A stretch of DNA of 64,000 bases, taken from NCBI RefSeq assembly GCF_040954835.1, contig NC_090718.1, positions 12,291,532-12,355,531 of the forward strand. Direction: 5' to 3'. Each line of letters starts with the position of its first letter. Within the stretch, counting starts at the first letter, position 1. Shown here piece by piece: positions 1 to 11,024 of the stretch. The notes beneath the pieces were generated by a model, which searched no databases, was not told where the DNA came from, and saw only the letters and a program-made list of their open reading frames with translations. Source of the stretch: Lepisosteus oculatus (Eukaryota; Chordata; Actinopteri; Semionotiformes; Lepisosteidae). A program made the translations under genes and the position numbers.

Positions 1-240
1 TCTCAGTCTGTTTCACAAAAGTAAAGGTTAACAACCTGCCCAACGTCCCTCTGTATTACTCAGATAGTAACTGGCCTTTGCAGGGTAGTTTTACACTGAC
101 CCAGAGGACGTACAGTATATACACACACATACAGACACATCTGTTTAACTGCAGATTCAAATACAATTCCCAAAGTTCAAAAGAAGTATCAACAGGTTTT
201 CTGTAGTGTCAGCAGCAGGGAGGGACAGCTGCTCAAGGCC
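1..240. repeat. Segmental duplicate, copy 1 (partner 17,458-17,690)
   Basis: This block reads nearly base for base like 17,458-17,690 in the same orientation, with scattered substitutions (by eye about nine bases in ten agree). It starts at the window edge, so the true left end is outside. It holds no reading frame I can support. It is the outermost sign that the left 35 kb is an array of duplicated modules. Homology stops near 235, where this copy runs into the sequence before 300 and the partner runs into the AATAAA-bearing region near 17,720. Confidence 0.85.
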
Positions 241-1744
241 AGAGGAAAATATAATCAATACAAAGCCTATTGTTTAATCATTGTGTATGAAGAATTATAT
301 TGCTGTGGATAAAGGCATATTATGAGCTCAAATAATGATGATAAAACAAACTGCCAGACAAACCCAACCCAATTAAAGCAGTCTAGAATAACAGTACACA
401 TGCCAGTGATGGATTTCTGCTCTGACAATGCGGCCCCAAAATCATACCATTCATGTTCATAAAAAGCTTTTATCTGGCTGTATAAGGGAAGGTTGGAATT
501 AACGTGCTTAGTACAGTAGTAAGCCAAGGAGCATGTTAGCAATACTGAACACAGATAAAACTCCAAGAGTATCAGTGACAGTGACCTGTGTGATCCCTGT
601 ATAACCCAGGATATTTAAAATATACTTCAGGGGTAAAGAGGTGTATTTTGTAAAACAGAAAATGTTACACACCTAAAGTATATACTGTATGAAGACAAAA
701 TGGGGTCTCCCAAAAATGTCTTTGTACTCGGGCTTTGGTGTGGAAATTCTGGGTCACAGGGAAGAGCGTCACCTACTCGTTCACAGTTTATAAGCTAACA
801 GACGTGTGAATAACAGAAAATGCTTTTTCATAACATTTTGGAAGTCAATGAAGGAAATTCACCACAGTTACAGAAGACCTACAGCTCTTTAAGAACCTTT
901 AACAGCTGTACTGATAAAGTACTCCTCACCCCACAGGAGTCCAGGGCACTTCACCGACAGGAGGGGACACACTTCACCCACCCCTCAGTGCAGCTCTCCT
1001 GGGTCACTGACTTATATGTAGCAGCAGCTCAGTCACCACGAACCAGGTGGAGGAGTGAGAACAGACTGCGAAGGAATTGAACAGGTGATTTCAGGAGGTC
1101 AGACTTGCTGTGAAAAATAGAAGCATAAAAGTAATGTCAGGCTTTACATCAAAAATTGAAAAGCTAGACTTTAAATTGAAATATGTTGCACTTAGGTGAT
1201 AGGTATTCAATGGAAACTACAAAGTGTGATACCATGGGGGTTACAATTATCTGTCGGTTCGATTAGTAAATGGTATTTGAGACCAGTTAAACAAGTCTTT
1301 ATTTTATAGGGAAAAGTATGTGGAAAAAAACAGGATTCATTTCCAGCTGGTTGGTATATTCTGAAAAAGCAACTTCTATATTGAGGACAGTGGTATACCC
1401 TGTTAAAAAAAAAGACTAAACCAACACTGTGGGAAACAGTTCTTCCCATTCAGTACTGTGCCTCTAGCAGCATCACAAAAGTGATAAAAACAGAAATTCA
1501 TAGTTTAGAACAAAGTGATGTGAAACTAAACATTAAACATTTACCTTCCTTGGGTAACTGTTTCACAGTCCTGAATATCAAGAATATTCACGCATTCTAC
1601 CAGTGAAGGAGGTGGACAGAGCTTTAGCTACAGAAGTGAAGCTGTTATTTTACAAAATGCTTTACATTAGACATGGGGCTTTGAGCAAAAGAACCTGGAT
1701 TATAAAACACAGGTTGTGTGTCAGCAGAGCAGAGATACTCTTAC
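241..1744. other. No recognisable gene; possible downstream exons of a minus-strand unit
   Basis: No protein-coding signal is seen. Reading the minus strand, an acceptor-like pyrimidine stretch ending in AG lies near 1,063, and AATAAA lies near 1,300-1,305. These could belong to a transcript starting at the promoter near 2.8 kb. The open frames here are short and have no family features. Confidence 0.3.
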
Positions 1745-1821
1745 CTGCATTGTGGCAGCTGTGTCCTCTAACAAGCTCAGTGTGCAGGATCTCTTCTTCC
1801 CAGAAGCAGCAGCCTTCAGGT
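1745..1821 (-). other. Candidate internal exon, array module copy 1
   Basis: On the minus strand a 77-nt segment is bounded by a pyrimidine-rich acceptor ending TTTCAG (just above 1,821) and a good donor, GTAAGAG, just below 1,745. Its start (ACCTGAAGG) matches the start of the 101-nt candidate exons at 19,115-19,215 and 29,692-29,792, and the 33,802-33,849 segment also starts AC-C/T-GAAG-like. One frame is open through it, ends in phase 0 and shares the residues SCTL with one frame of the 101-nt copies. Whether it is translated is unknown. Confidence 0.4.
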
Positions 1822-2764
1822 CTGAAATAAACCACGATGCACACACTCTCCATTAAAACTGGAGGGAGACCTTTCATTAGAAAGTGAACACTATAAGTTT
1901 CAGATTCTCTTAGAGAGTGAACACTGTCACAGAAATAGGCATTTCTAAATTCTCTCACCTCACTTGCACGTTCTTGGCATTCTGTATAAATATCTAGGTT
2001 AAGGGACTGTTTGCTCAAATTCCTGATATGGAGGAACAGGGTTTTCTCCATTTTGTATTTTGTGCCTGTATGGTGGCTGGATCATCCCTACAGTTTATTG
2101 GACTGCCTGAATGGAAAAGCCTTACAGCACGTTTAATGGTCTGTTAAGAGTTTTACAGCTCGGCATCAATGTGAAAGCCTGCTTCAAATGTAGCCAATAG
2201 CTAACTACATTTTTTTGGTCAATTAATAACGGCACGTTTAAAAATGCAATCAATTCTATTCCTTTAAAACATTCATACTGTAGCTTGTAAATGACACTTT
2301 CTTAATTTATAATGCAGTTACTTGACTCATAATTAAAAATCTTCTCCTGCTTCAATGAGCACTAACACTAACACTAACAATTGTGTGCTGCTTGTACACA
2401 CTGTGGTGCCCGCACCGTAAAACACAGCTCCTGGGTCTTTTAGCAGTTAAATCGAAACCTACGTGTTTACCCAGAAAAAACACACCGGTTGAAGTACACC
2501 ATACAAGATACATACGATAAACTTTTAATTATGTCTACATGCTTTTATACATAACGTTTGCTAAAGGTAGATTGTGTTGGCAAACATGGTACATAAAATA
2601 AGAGCTCTGCTTTAATACGTTCGAGGCGATTATAACGCTAAGACGTGATGACATAAAAATGATTAAGACGTTAGAAGGTTGCCTTCTATTTAACTTAAAA
2701 TGTGTCCGTCCTTCTACCAATTCTGTACTTTAAAAAACTTAAAACATACCCTCTCTCAGGAGGA

Positions 2765-2900
2765 GTATATAAAGATGGTCACCCAGCGTTGTCACCGGCT
2801 ATCTAGAAAATGATTTGATTGGTTGTCGTGTCAGGCCAATAGGACCAATAGAAACAGCTCCTCCGTATATGAAAGTCTGACCAATAGGAAATACCAATAG
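2765..2900 (-). promoter_or_regulatory. TATA plus five-CCAAT-box promoter, probably minus-strand
   Basis: Five CCAAT motifs lie within about 80 bases: four as CCAAT at 2,836, 2,844, 2,881 and 2,894, and one inverted at 2,819. CCAAT is the binding motif of NF-Y. A TATATAAA-type box sits at about 2,765-2,773. Read on the minus strand, the CCAAT cluster lies 50-130 bases upstream of the TATA, the usual layout, and puts a start near 2,740 that would drive the unit carrying the exon at 1,745-1,821. Plus-strand use cannot be excluded. Confidence 0.5.
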
Positions 2901-2959
2901 GTACTCCAGCCCACCCCCTCCCCACTTTGACGATAGAGCTTGTATTTGGTTTCCAAACT

Positions 2960-5500
2960 TTGCACAATAAAAACCATCACCTTCTCATCCGGAAGCAGAT
3001 CTGGAAAAAACCATGTACCTTATTCCCATCTTAAGCACGTCTGAGCATACTCGGGACTAGTACAGCATATGGAAATCCAAGCAGTTACTGCAAGTGGTGT
3101 GTAAGAGCTTTTATCATTTGGGTAATGGGCCGGGGGGTGATTTCCAGAAAGATGAAAGTGTAGGGGTGTTAACCCTGTTTTCCTCCCTAAATTCAGTCTA
3201 GATTAATCACCTGTGCTTGTTAATACTCCCCTTTATTCAATGTATCCCTTCGCTACCTGGTAGAGAGTGTGGGTGAAGAGTGATTGGTGGGTCACACCAG
3301 GTATTTCCAAGTAGATTCCTGCCAATATAGAAACTTCAGGAGGAAAAGCACCATCAACACAACAAAAACTTATGCTTCTGTTTTGCACAGTACTGAAATT
3401 ACTACAGTGGTCATGAAGATGAGACTATTTGATCTACAAATGTTTAGGTACAGCTCTGGTGTCTCAGTCTAGTTATTTCCAAGAAGCTATCTGTAACTAA
3501 TGGAAGGCTTATGAAGTATTCCAGGTTTTGCACAGTTAGAGTATTACTACAGCACAGCAGTCAAGATAGGAGTTAACAGGACCCAGCCTGTTCCCCAACA
3601 GCTGCTGCAGAGTAGTTTAGCTGGTATTTCAGAAGTATGAGGACTCCACACTGAAATCCCCACCAGAAGCAGTCTTCAGCTACTATAATCTCCCATAGAG
3701 GGGTTTTCTACAAAAGGTTAGACCAGAGCAGGGGTCTCCAGTCCTCCTGATGGAGGAAAAAAAAAAAAACCCAATAAGTCACCCACTCTCTTACTAGGTG
3801 CACTGGGAAAAGTTACTCCATTTAACTTTGATCACTGGTAGGTGCTTCTTACCAGGGGCAATCTGCTGCTAGCTAGTATAGATTCAGCTCAATTTAGAAT
3901 ACCTGTAAGTCCAGATTATAGAAAGTTCTTTCCCCAAAAGCAGTTTGAGAGTCCCAGGTTAGACCTGACCCTCCCTTATAGTTCCAAGTAGCCAGTGAAC
4001 ATAACAGATGTTATTACACTTGGATTTCTGTCTGTTAGATAGCAAGGTTATAATTCTGTTGTTTTGCTTAACTACTCCATATGACTTTGTGGAGGCAAAT
4101 AAGTTATCAAGTAGAAGCAAGACCTAATGAATACTTAATCCAATCAGTATATCCCCACTACCAATCCTTATGGGAATTAGGATGGACAATTGGCAGCAGG
4201 TGGCAATGCTGCCTAAAAACCAATCCTGAAGGAGTATTACCCTTGCATTGATCTCCAGATCAAAGCATCCAAGATGATTCTGGTGTTCTGGTACCACCGA
4301 AGATAGAGCTCACTGTATAAGGTAATGGCTGTATATATATATATAAAAAAAAAAAAGACCTAGACACCTTTATTTTATTGCATTGACAAAGCAATTACAT
4401 AAACAGGACTAAACACTTGACAGGTCAGATCACACAAATACCAGCTTTGTTCTTCATCCCATCCTCTCTCTGGAGCTTCAGCTCCCAGTGAAGAACAGGG
4501 CTCAAGGTAGGGTAGCATCCAAAGCACCTCTTAAAAGGGGAAAAAAAAAATAAATCAAATCAATGCATCTCACAAGACCTGAGGAGCCATCATTGAAAGA
4601 CTCCCACACTATCTCATAGGCTTATCCAGTGCCTTATACATTGTGATGAAGCGCATTTTAGCACAGAAGGACAGGGTTGTTTGACTGCCACTTAATTTCT
4701 CCCATTTAAGGAGCCAAGCCCTGTTATTTCTCCCTTAGTGTCTATAGTTCATGTATTCCAGAGACAAGCTGCTTCCAGTTATACCTATAGGAAGACCCCC
4801 AATGTGAAAGCCTAAAAGCTTAGTCCTTTAGAATAGGACTCTTGTGGCAGAGACATGAGTGATGGAAACCTATCTTGCAAGACCAAACAATACTGTACAT
4901 ACTCATGAACCCTCAGTTTAGTAGACAAAAGGAAGAGAAATAGACCTTGGACAGGGCTAAAAAAAAAAAAAAGCCACAAACAGTAGCTTTAGTCCCAGAA
5001 GCAATAAATAAAACCAGGAGAGGGCAGTAGAAGCTAGACAAATCCAAATCTGAAAGGCAAGAGCAAAAACCAATAAATGGTTTAGTCAGTAAACAAGTGC
5101 ACCACAGAAGTGAGCAAGGAAGAGGAGAAAGAGGAACCAAAATAGTGATGGCAGAGAAAAGTGATAGGATAATTACTTACAGCATGAGCATTTGAGAATG
5201 CAATGCATTATAATCACTTAAAACCACTCCAAAGGCCTTTTTAAAGAGCAGTCAAAACTAACCCTCATTTAAAGGAAGGCTTTAAAAATAGCAGAAGCCC
5301 TCCTAACTCAGATTGTCCCCCTCCCTCATGTTTTTATATGTATAACTGTTCAGCACCACTGACCAGGAGCTCCATCATGGTAGTTTAGCCTCAACTTAAG
5401 ACTCACCTCAACTTGACAGAAGTCCCACAGATCAGCTAGCTTCTGTAACAGTGCTCTGGCAGAATTCAACAACTCTTCACATCTTATACTTCTCCCCCAA
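2960..5500. other. CpG-poor intergenic or intronic sequence, no coding gene seen
   Basis: This stretch has very few CG dinucleotides compared with the flanking promoter regions, consistent with long-methylated DNA. A short TA run followed by a long A tract is at 4,331-4,356, and a 13-base A run is near 3,757. The only gene-like part is the candidate terminal exon at about 4,350-4,529. Nothing else was recognised. Confidence 0.4.
4350..4529 (-). other. Candidate 3'-terminal exon with tandem AATAAA
   Basis: On the minus strand a long T/C tract leads to an AG acceptor just above 4,529. It is followed by about 160 bases ending in overlapping poly(A) signals (AATAAAATAAA at 4,379-4,369). A strong pyrimidine tract plus a doubled signal is what a terminal exon shows. 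No open frame of note runs through it, so it would be mostly untranslated. It could equally be the 3' end of an old retroposed sequence. Confidence 0.33.
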
Positions 5501-5520
5501 AACACTTCAGAAACATCAAG

Positions 5521-5636
5521 CCTTCTCCTTCTCCTTCTCCTTCTCCTTCTCCTTCTCCTTCTCCTTCTCCTTCTCCTTCTCCTTCTCCTTCTCCTTCTCC
5601 TTCTCCTTCTCCTTCTCCTTCTCCTTCTCCTTCTCC
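5521..5636. repeat. (CCTTCT)n microsatellite
   Basis: About nineteen tandem copies of a six-base pyrimidine unit form an uninterrupted polypyrimidine/polypurine tract of about 116 bases. The Phe-Ser open frame across it is a product of the repeat and not a gene. Confidence 0.97.
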
Positions 5637-5822
5637 CACTTAAAGTACAAGTTTAATGTGTAGGTATCCCATGCTTCACTTTTATAAGCCTCTTAATCAA
5701 TTACACAGGCTTAGCTAATTTCACAGGAACCTATCCCAAAGCACTGAAATCCTCATGTGGAATGCCTAGGTGTGTCTAGCTCAATAATGGACACCTGCTT
5801 CCAAATCCCGGCCTGCGCAGAA

Positions 5823-5872
5823 GCCATCTTGGCTCAGAGAAACACTACAGCCAGGGCTTGAGCCAAAATGGC
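5823..5872. repeat. Short inverted repeat with paired YY1-like motifs
   Basis: Fourteen-base arms at 5,823-5,836 and 5,859-5,872 are complementary apart from one G-T pair and are separated by 22 bases. Each arm contains a CCAT-C/T-TTGGC-type core, which resembles the YY1 binding motif, in opposite orientations. The surrounding 5,640-6,350 holds no recognisable gene. Confidence 0.5.
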
Positions 5873-6350
5873 AGGTTCCAGGGAAGCCTTCCAGAGACAC
5901 TACCACAGTGATTTAACAGAGTTTGCTTAAACATTGTTTCTCGACCTTCCACTATAACTAGATTAAAAGAGAAATATAATTATTTGAATATGTTTTATAT
6001 ATGCATTCCTTTATGCATATACAGATTTTTTTTATTTTAACTCTTAAATCACTTCAGAACCCAATATTATTTCTCTTACTGCGTCAGAACACTTGGCAAT
6101 GCCTGCTGTGATTTTAAATGGAGCTCTCAGTTAATGTTAAAGTCAGTGCTGCAGACCATTACAAAAATGTGCTTTGCTCTCTGAGTCAACTGTGTTTAAA
6201 AATAATCATGATTGATAGAGAGTGTTGTAATTTCAGTTAACAAAGTAGATTAAGGCATTATTTTGAGACACAAAATTTGCCTTCCATTATTTTGGTGCCC
6301 TGTATTGGCTGATGATTTGTTAACTGTTTTTTTCCAGTTGAACACCTTCC

Positions 6351-6664
6351 TGTCACGGATGTCGGAAGGGATGAACCTTGGAGAGGCAGGAGAGCGGAAA
6401 AAGACCCATATGCGTAGCGGCGGAACAAGGGATTAGCCCGGGCTCAGCAGTTCAGGAGTCGTATAGAAACCAATGCCATCAGGCAGCAGACGTGGGGCGA
6501 CCTGGATGCTAGGCGAGTCTCAGGACATCAATGCTGGGTGAAGGTGAATGAGAGACCCGGACATATATAGCCCCAGAAAGAGAGACACCGGAAGGACAGC
6601 AAACCACAGGAAACTAGGGACAGGACAAGAGCAGGAGCGCCCTCTGGCTGCAGAGGGCGTGACA
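6351..6664. mobile_element. Solo-LTR-like element, TGTCACG...CGTGACA ends
   Basis: A block of about 314 bases begins TGTCACG and ends with the inverted copy CGTGACA. Its composition (rich in GG, CG and AG) differs from the AT-rich flanks, and a TATATA-like box lies at about 6,570. TG...CA ends with short inverted termini and this length fit a solo LTR of a Gypsy-type element. A TIR-bearing MITE is the alternative. No internal region or protein remains here. No clear target duplication was seen. Confidence 0.4.
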
Positions 6665-6669
6665 CCTCC

Positions 6670-8230
6670 TTCCATTTTCACTGAGAATTGGTCCTTCTGC
6701 TTGGTAAGTAGGCAAAACTATCAGGATGACTGTTTTGAATTACCAGTAGAGTCTGAAATAACATCTTATTTGTTTCTGATGATGGTTTTGTTTTTCCTCA
6801 TGTACTCAAACAACCCCATCACCTATGGGCTTTCATTTTCATCCCTTGATTTCTGTAAATCCTTTTTCCCCTAAAAATGTGGAATTATCATTATTTTCTC
6901 CTGGCTTCCCTTACTCAGGCACAACCCCAGTATTAATTAACACCTTTTACTGGTTCTCTACCACTTTGAAAAAGCTGGGGATGGGAAATGGACCATGAAC
7001 ATCTTCCTCCAAAATATATTCATATATTTTCATACATATTCCCTCTTAGAAAGGTCAGAAACTCACAGTACAATAAAGTTCAACCTGCTGACTGTGATTC
7101 TGAAACAAATGTTATCTTCCGCATTAAGAAGTGAAAAGTTATGGAATTGCTTGAGATTCATTGAGTCCTCTTTCAGCCCTGAAGCATCTCTCGGCAAACA
7201 GTCGGCTTTCTTTGAGGTAGTTCTTCCTCCCTACGGATTTCAGCAGCTTCCGGAGTCTCCGCCTGATTCTCTCGCAGTGTCTGTGATCCTCTGGCTCTGA
7301 CACTGATCCTGCTCTGGGCCTTTTCAGGGAATTGTTCATCTCCCACCAGGTAGGTTCCCACTCTTCAAAAGGATAGGTGGGTTTGTCTGGTTTAATGAGT
7401 GTAGCCATGTAGTCTGGGGTCACTGTGTGAAATATTCTTCCACCTCCTCCTTTGTAAACTCAAGCTTTCTTGATCTTTTATCATATATAATGATTGGGGT
7501 AAGGATTAAAGTTACAAATTGGGGTTGCACTGTGGTTAAGAAATTTGAATTTCTTTGAATATAATATGAACTTTGGTACATTGCACTTGTGCTAATGGCT
7601 TAAGTACTCCCTGTTAATGCAGTTAACCAGTTAAAAATTAAGTTACAGTAATACAATGTGAGCTACTTTGACACAAACCAATGGAAACATGAAAAGATGT
7701 CATGGGGAAGTGTATTTAAAAGATCCTTGCACAAAGAGTTGTGGGAGAATGGCACAGGTGAACCAGTCATTTTGTAGACACCAACAGCTTGTCTTCGTTC
7801 AACGGATGTCTGCATGAGATTTTGCAATCAAACTGGTACCAGAAATCAAAAGGACTACGTGGATCAAATACTGTCCTCTCATTTGAACGTTCTCGTTTTC
7901 TTGTAATTTCTTAAATTAACACATCAGCGGCAAGACTAATAAGAAATACAGAAGTAGTAAACTGAGTGAATGATAAAAATTTACAGATGAAAAAAAATCT
8001 CACTTCTGGGCACAGCTTTAAAATAAATCAAGTTCTACAACAATAAGTGTCTTGCTATGACCTTTAGACCCCACTGCTCGCCAACATATTTCTAACTTCT
8101 TTCATTCTTATTCCTCTGGCCCTCAAATACTACGGATAGGTAAGGATAAGATGTATGTTGATGGACATGGGGAAAAAAATAGTTTCAAGTGTTACAAGAG
8201 TAACTTGTGTAACTTGTTAACAAGTGTAAG
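6670..8230. other. Mostly featureless; one unassigned open frame at 7,139-7,423
   Basis: On the minus strand, 7,139-7,423 is open for 94 codons and rich in Arg, Lys, Glu and Trp (EEWEPTWWEM near the start, RIRRRLRKLLKSV in the middle). It lies in AT-rich DNA with no clear promoter. An acceptor-like CACACAG lies just upstream. I do not recognise a family. By length alone it is within chance for 64 kb, but its composition is more protein-like than most. The rest of the interval shows nothing. Confidence 0.2.
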
Positions 8231-8384
8231 TTGTAACCCATGGGGGCTTCTGGAAATATGCTCGATTTCTTCCACGAGTTTTCAGGCGGAGCTATGAAAA
8301 AAAACGCACTGCAACGTCAGCCTGTAGCCACGCCCACTTGCATGACATTGTCTGCAGGCCACGCCCCGCTCACCTGTCCACCAG

Positions 8385-10155
8385 GTTCTGTGAGAGAGAA
8401 GGGAGCTGGGTGAGTTTGTTTCGCTTTCCGTGGATTTTTTTACTTTTCCTTTATTCGTACGTAGATAAAATGTATTTAATTCCTGTAATTATTTAGTCTA
8501 AATCTCGTAGTAAAATTGGGTAAAATACTGTTACAATACATATATTCGTTGGGAGCTAAATAGCCATTTTTGCTCTGTCTTTTCTTTTCTAAAGCTCGCC
8601 GCGTTTTTAACAAACCGCTACAAAGACAAAGTGTGTATTTTACTTCGAAGAAAAGCTCTGTTGCAGAAATAAAGACACTGCTGTATTCACAGAATGAAAA
8701 CGTCGCCTTTCCGTATGTTTTTATTTAATGTTTCTTTATCAAACACTTCATACATTTTGCTCACAAAATCAAGCGTGTGCATTTATTCGAAACTAAAGCA
8801 GCCTACCAAGAATTACCAAGTAATTTTATTATCTTCCAGAGAAGTTGTGTATAATCTTGTATTTGTGGTAAAACCACCGCTTTAAACTTATACTTATTAA
8901 TTTAAATACTTTGAATTCTAAATTCCGTTTTTGTGTTTTCAGTTGAGCTTTTTCGGGTTGGATATGATTCGCACTAAATAATGGGAATGTAAGTATAAAC
9001 ACTGTATTTTACTAAGAAACTTGGGTTTACAATATCTTTAGAATGGCGTCTAAATGTGTTCTTGTGTTTCCAGTTTGAAGTTTTTGGGCAGGATAAGCTT
9101 GACTCAGCTGCTGGAATTATCTATGTAAGTATAAACCTTTTCATTCGTTTACACGTATCATACTGAAGTACAGCATATACTATACTTCCAACTTGTTGGA
9201 AAACGTGATGCACCTTGTCGTAACAAGATTCAATCTAGGATATAAAAGATTTCTCCAGGGCAGAAGTGGTTTTGACCCAACAGCACTGTAGGTTTGCTGT
9301 TTATAGGAATCATTTTCTGCCAAAACTGCGATCACTTGAGCTTTTTCGATGCGCACAACGGAGCCTATAAAGATTTGGATTAATTGTTCGTGTGTTAACT
9401 CAGCTTTTTCAGAACATGTTGAATGCTAATCAAAAAGGAAATCGTAAAAAAACAGTAGAATGTGGTAGTTTCTATCAATCGATACCACTGTAGCTTTATT
9501 GAATGTGCTATGCCTTCGATATTCTCACACTTTAAATGCAAGCCTGATTTCTTCAATACCCTGTTAGACGGGAACGTTACCCGTTACACCAGGTTAAGCG
9601 CTTTATTCCAACTGTAGATCTTTTTAAACTCATCTTCTAATGTCAGGTAGCTCGATCTAACTAGTTGGGATGATTACGAGAAAGCACCACTAATACTGAT
9701 TTCTGTTTTGCAGGAAATGCAACGAAGTTTCAGTCTTCATTCTGGTCGCTGCCTCGACAAATCCCTTGGAGAAACAGTAATGTGCCGTATGTTTCTGTGC
9801 TTTTCCGTGTACTGTAGGTGCGTGCAAATCTTTTTGTACACTGTTTATTTGTAAAAGCTTTTAGCGTGAATGTATCCGTGCTTTGAGACTTTGTCATTTA
9901 AATCCATGTTACTTTTCACTTCAGATCCTGTGCATCTGTCGTATGTAATGGAATGCGTTGTTTAATGTTGCATGCTAATGTTTTTGTACTCTGCTTACTT
10001 GTAAAAAGTCTTTAGTGTTAATGTAGCCTTGCTTTGACGCTTTGTAATTTAAAAGGTGTTAATTTTCACTTCTAATCTGTGCATCGCTCGTACTGGAATG
10101 CTTTGTTTTGTATGCAGTTTTCGCTCAATAAATTGTTGATTGGAGTTTGATGTGT
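8385..10155 (+). ncRNA. Candidate spliced long non-coding RNA gene, left arm of palindrome
   Basis: A CpG-rich start region (8,250-8,420) with a CACCTGT E-box is followed by a donor (GGAGCTGG|GTGAGT, exon end 8,409). Exons at 8,943-8,988 and 9,074-9,124 each have a TTTCAG/TTCCAG-type acceptor and the same donor, GTAAGTATAAAC; the two are themselves alike, so one probably arose by duplication of the other. A last exon begins at 9,714, after a TTTTGCAG acceptor, and ends at a poly(A) signal (10,127-10,132) followed by a TG-rich stretch. The first small exon has stop codons and no frame is shared across exons, so a non-coding product is most likely. Inside the last exon a segment of about 140 bases is tandemly duplicated (about 9,828-9,965 and 9,975-10,105). 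Confidence 0.5.
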
Positions 10156-10247
10156 TTTGTTGTTTCTGTTCTCATGCAGAGTTCCGTACACCCTTGGTCC
10201 TGAAAACCCCGGTGTTGGTGAGTTTTTTGGCGGAGAGACTTTACTAA

Positions 10248-10337
10248 CAGTTTCCGAGAAGCAATGCGAAGGGCTGTTTTTTCCTTGTTGTCACTGACCG
10301 CAAGGGGACACCCTATCGCTTTGTGACTTGGAAACTG
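10248..10337 (+). ncRNA. Conserved hairpin element, left copy
   Basis: A 90-nt segment can fold as an outer 8-bp stem (CAGTTTCC with GGAAACTG), a symmetric internal loop of about 5 by 5, and an inner stem of about ten pairs plus GGG/CCC. It lies just past the poly(A) site of the left-arm gene and is read in the same direction. It is strongly alike to the inverted copy at 10,834-10,922, although the flanking arms differ. One inner pair differs in a compensated way (G-C there, A-U here), another is A-U there and G-U here, and two positions are unpaired in this copy. I could not match it to any snRNA, snoRNA, 7SK, SECIS or telomerase RNA sequence I know. Confidence 0.5.
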
Positions 10338-10833
10338 CAGAGGCTACCCCCTTGTTAAGTCTGTCCAGATTTTCCCGCCAAAAAACTTAGTATATACCGG
10401 GGCTCTTGCAGGGCGTGGTCTCCTCCCATCAATCAAACCCAGCCCCGTCTACTCCTCTTTTTGGAGAGAGGGGCTGGGTGATTGACTGCAGCTCTAGCCA
10501 AGCCCACTCACTCCCAGCAGCAGGGGAAGGCAGGTTGGTGATGGCCTAGGTCCCTGCAGAGAGGCAGGTCTCCTGGTGTGGACTTAGAAGTCTGTTGGTT
10601 GCAAGCTGTGACTGATAGGCTGAGTCCACCCTGGGTGCCTCCTCTCTCTCGGGCCAAAGCCACCTCCAGCCCGCCTACCTCTCAGCTGGGAGTGAGGGGG
10701 CTTGGCTAGAGCTTCCCTCCCTTCTCCTCCCCTAGGGGCTGTACCTCGGCTCCCTCCTAGGGACCCTAACCCCCCAGAGACTATCTAAAAAGGCGGGAAA
10801 ATCTGGAGCGACTTAAAAAGGGGGTAGCCCCCG
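10338..10833. repeat. Palindrome core
   Basis: The core shows the best preserved inverted pairing of the region. It holds the 27-base arms (10,491-10,517 and 10,686-10,712, one mismatch), the shared TTTTCCCGCC ends (10,371-10,379 and 10,792-10,801) and longer, gapped matches between. It is GC-rich, unlike most of the window. A perfect mini-hairpin, GGGGG-CTA-CCCCC, is visible on the minus strand just after the right hairpin (about 10,821-10,833). The left counterpart has an imperfect GAGG-CTA-CCCC. Confidence 0.65.
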
Positions 10834-10922
10834 CAGTTTCCAAGTCACGATGCGATAGGGTGTCCCCTTGCGGCTGTGGCGCAAAGTACAGAACAACCCA
10901 TCGCATCGTTTCTCGGAAACTG
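10834..10922 (-). ncRNA. Conserved hairpin element, right copy
   Basis: This is the inverted partner of 10,248-10,337. It folds cleanly: an 8-bp outer stem (834-841 with 915-922), a 5 by 5 internal loop, a perfect 10-bp inner stem (847-856 with 900-909) and, past one bulged A, four more pairs, capped by a large loop. The loop-side segment CCGCAAGGGGACACCC is identical in both copies. It lies downstream of the right-arm gene's poly(A) signal on the same strand. The fold and the mirrored position are seen directly. A function as RNA is inferred. Confidence 0.55.
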
Positions 10923-11024
10923 TTTGTGCTCTCTCCAGGTTTTGCAGCCAAAAACTTACAGCAGTGAGACACCAGCCCAGAGCAAACCCTTCCAACACAC
11001 CTTGAAAAAATAGCAGACATTTCA

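Noticed and set aside
5451-5663. 70-codon frame rich in Phe-Ser
   Set aside because: It is the translation of the (CCTTCT)n microsatellite.
7139-7423. 94-codon charged frame as a transposase or host exon
   Set aside because: No motif of a known transposase or domain was recognised. It is kept only as a low-confidence note.
10248-10922. Hairpin pair as U1-U12 snRNA, U3, 7SK, SECIS, telomerase RNA or histone stem-loop
   Set aside because: Signature sequences of these RNAs, as I recall them, are absent. The GGTGTCCCC string shared with 7SK is too short to count.
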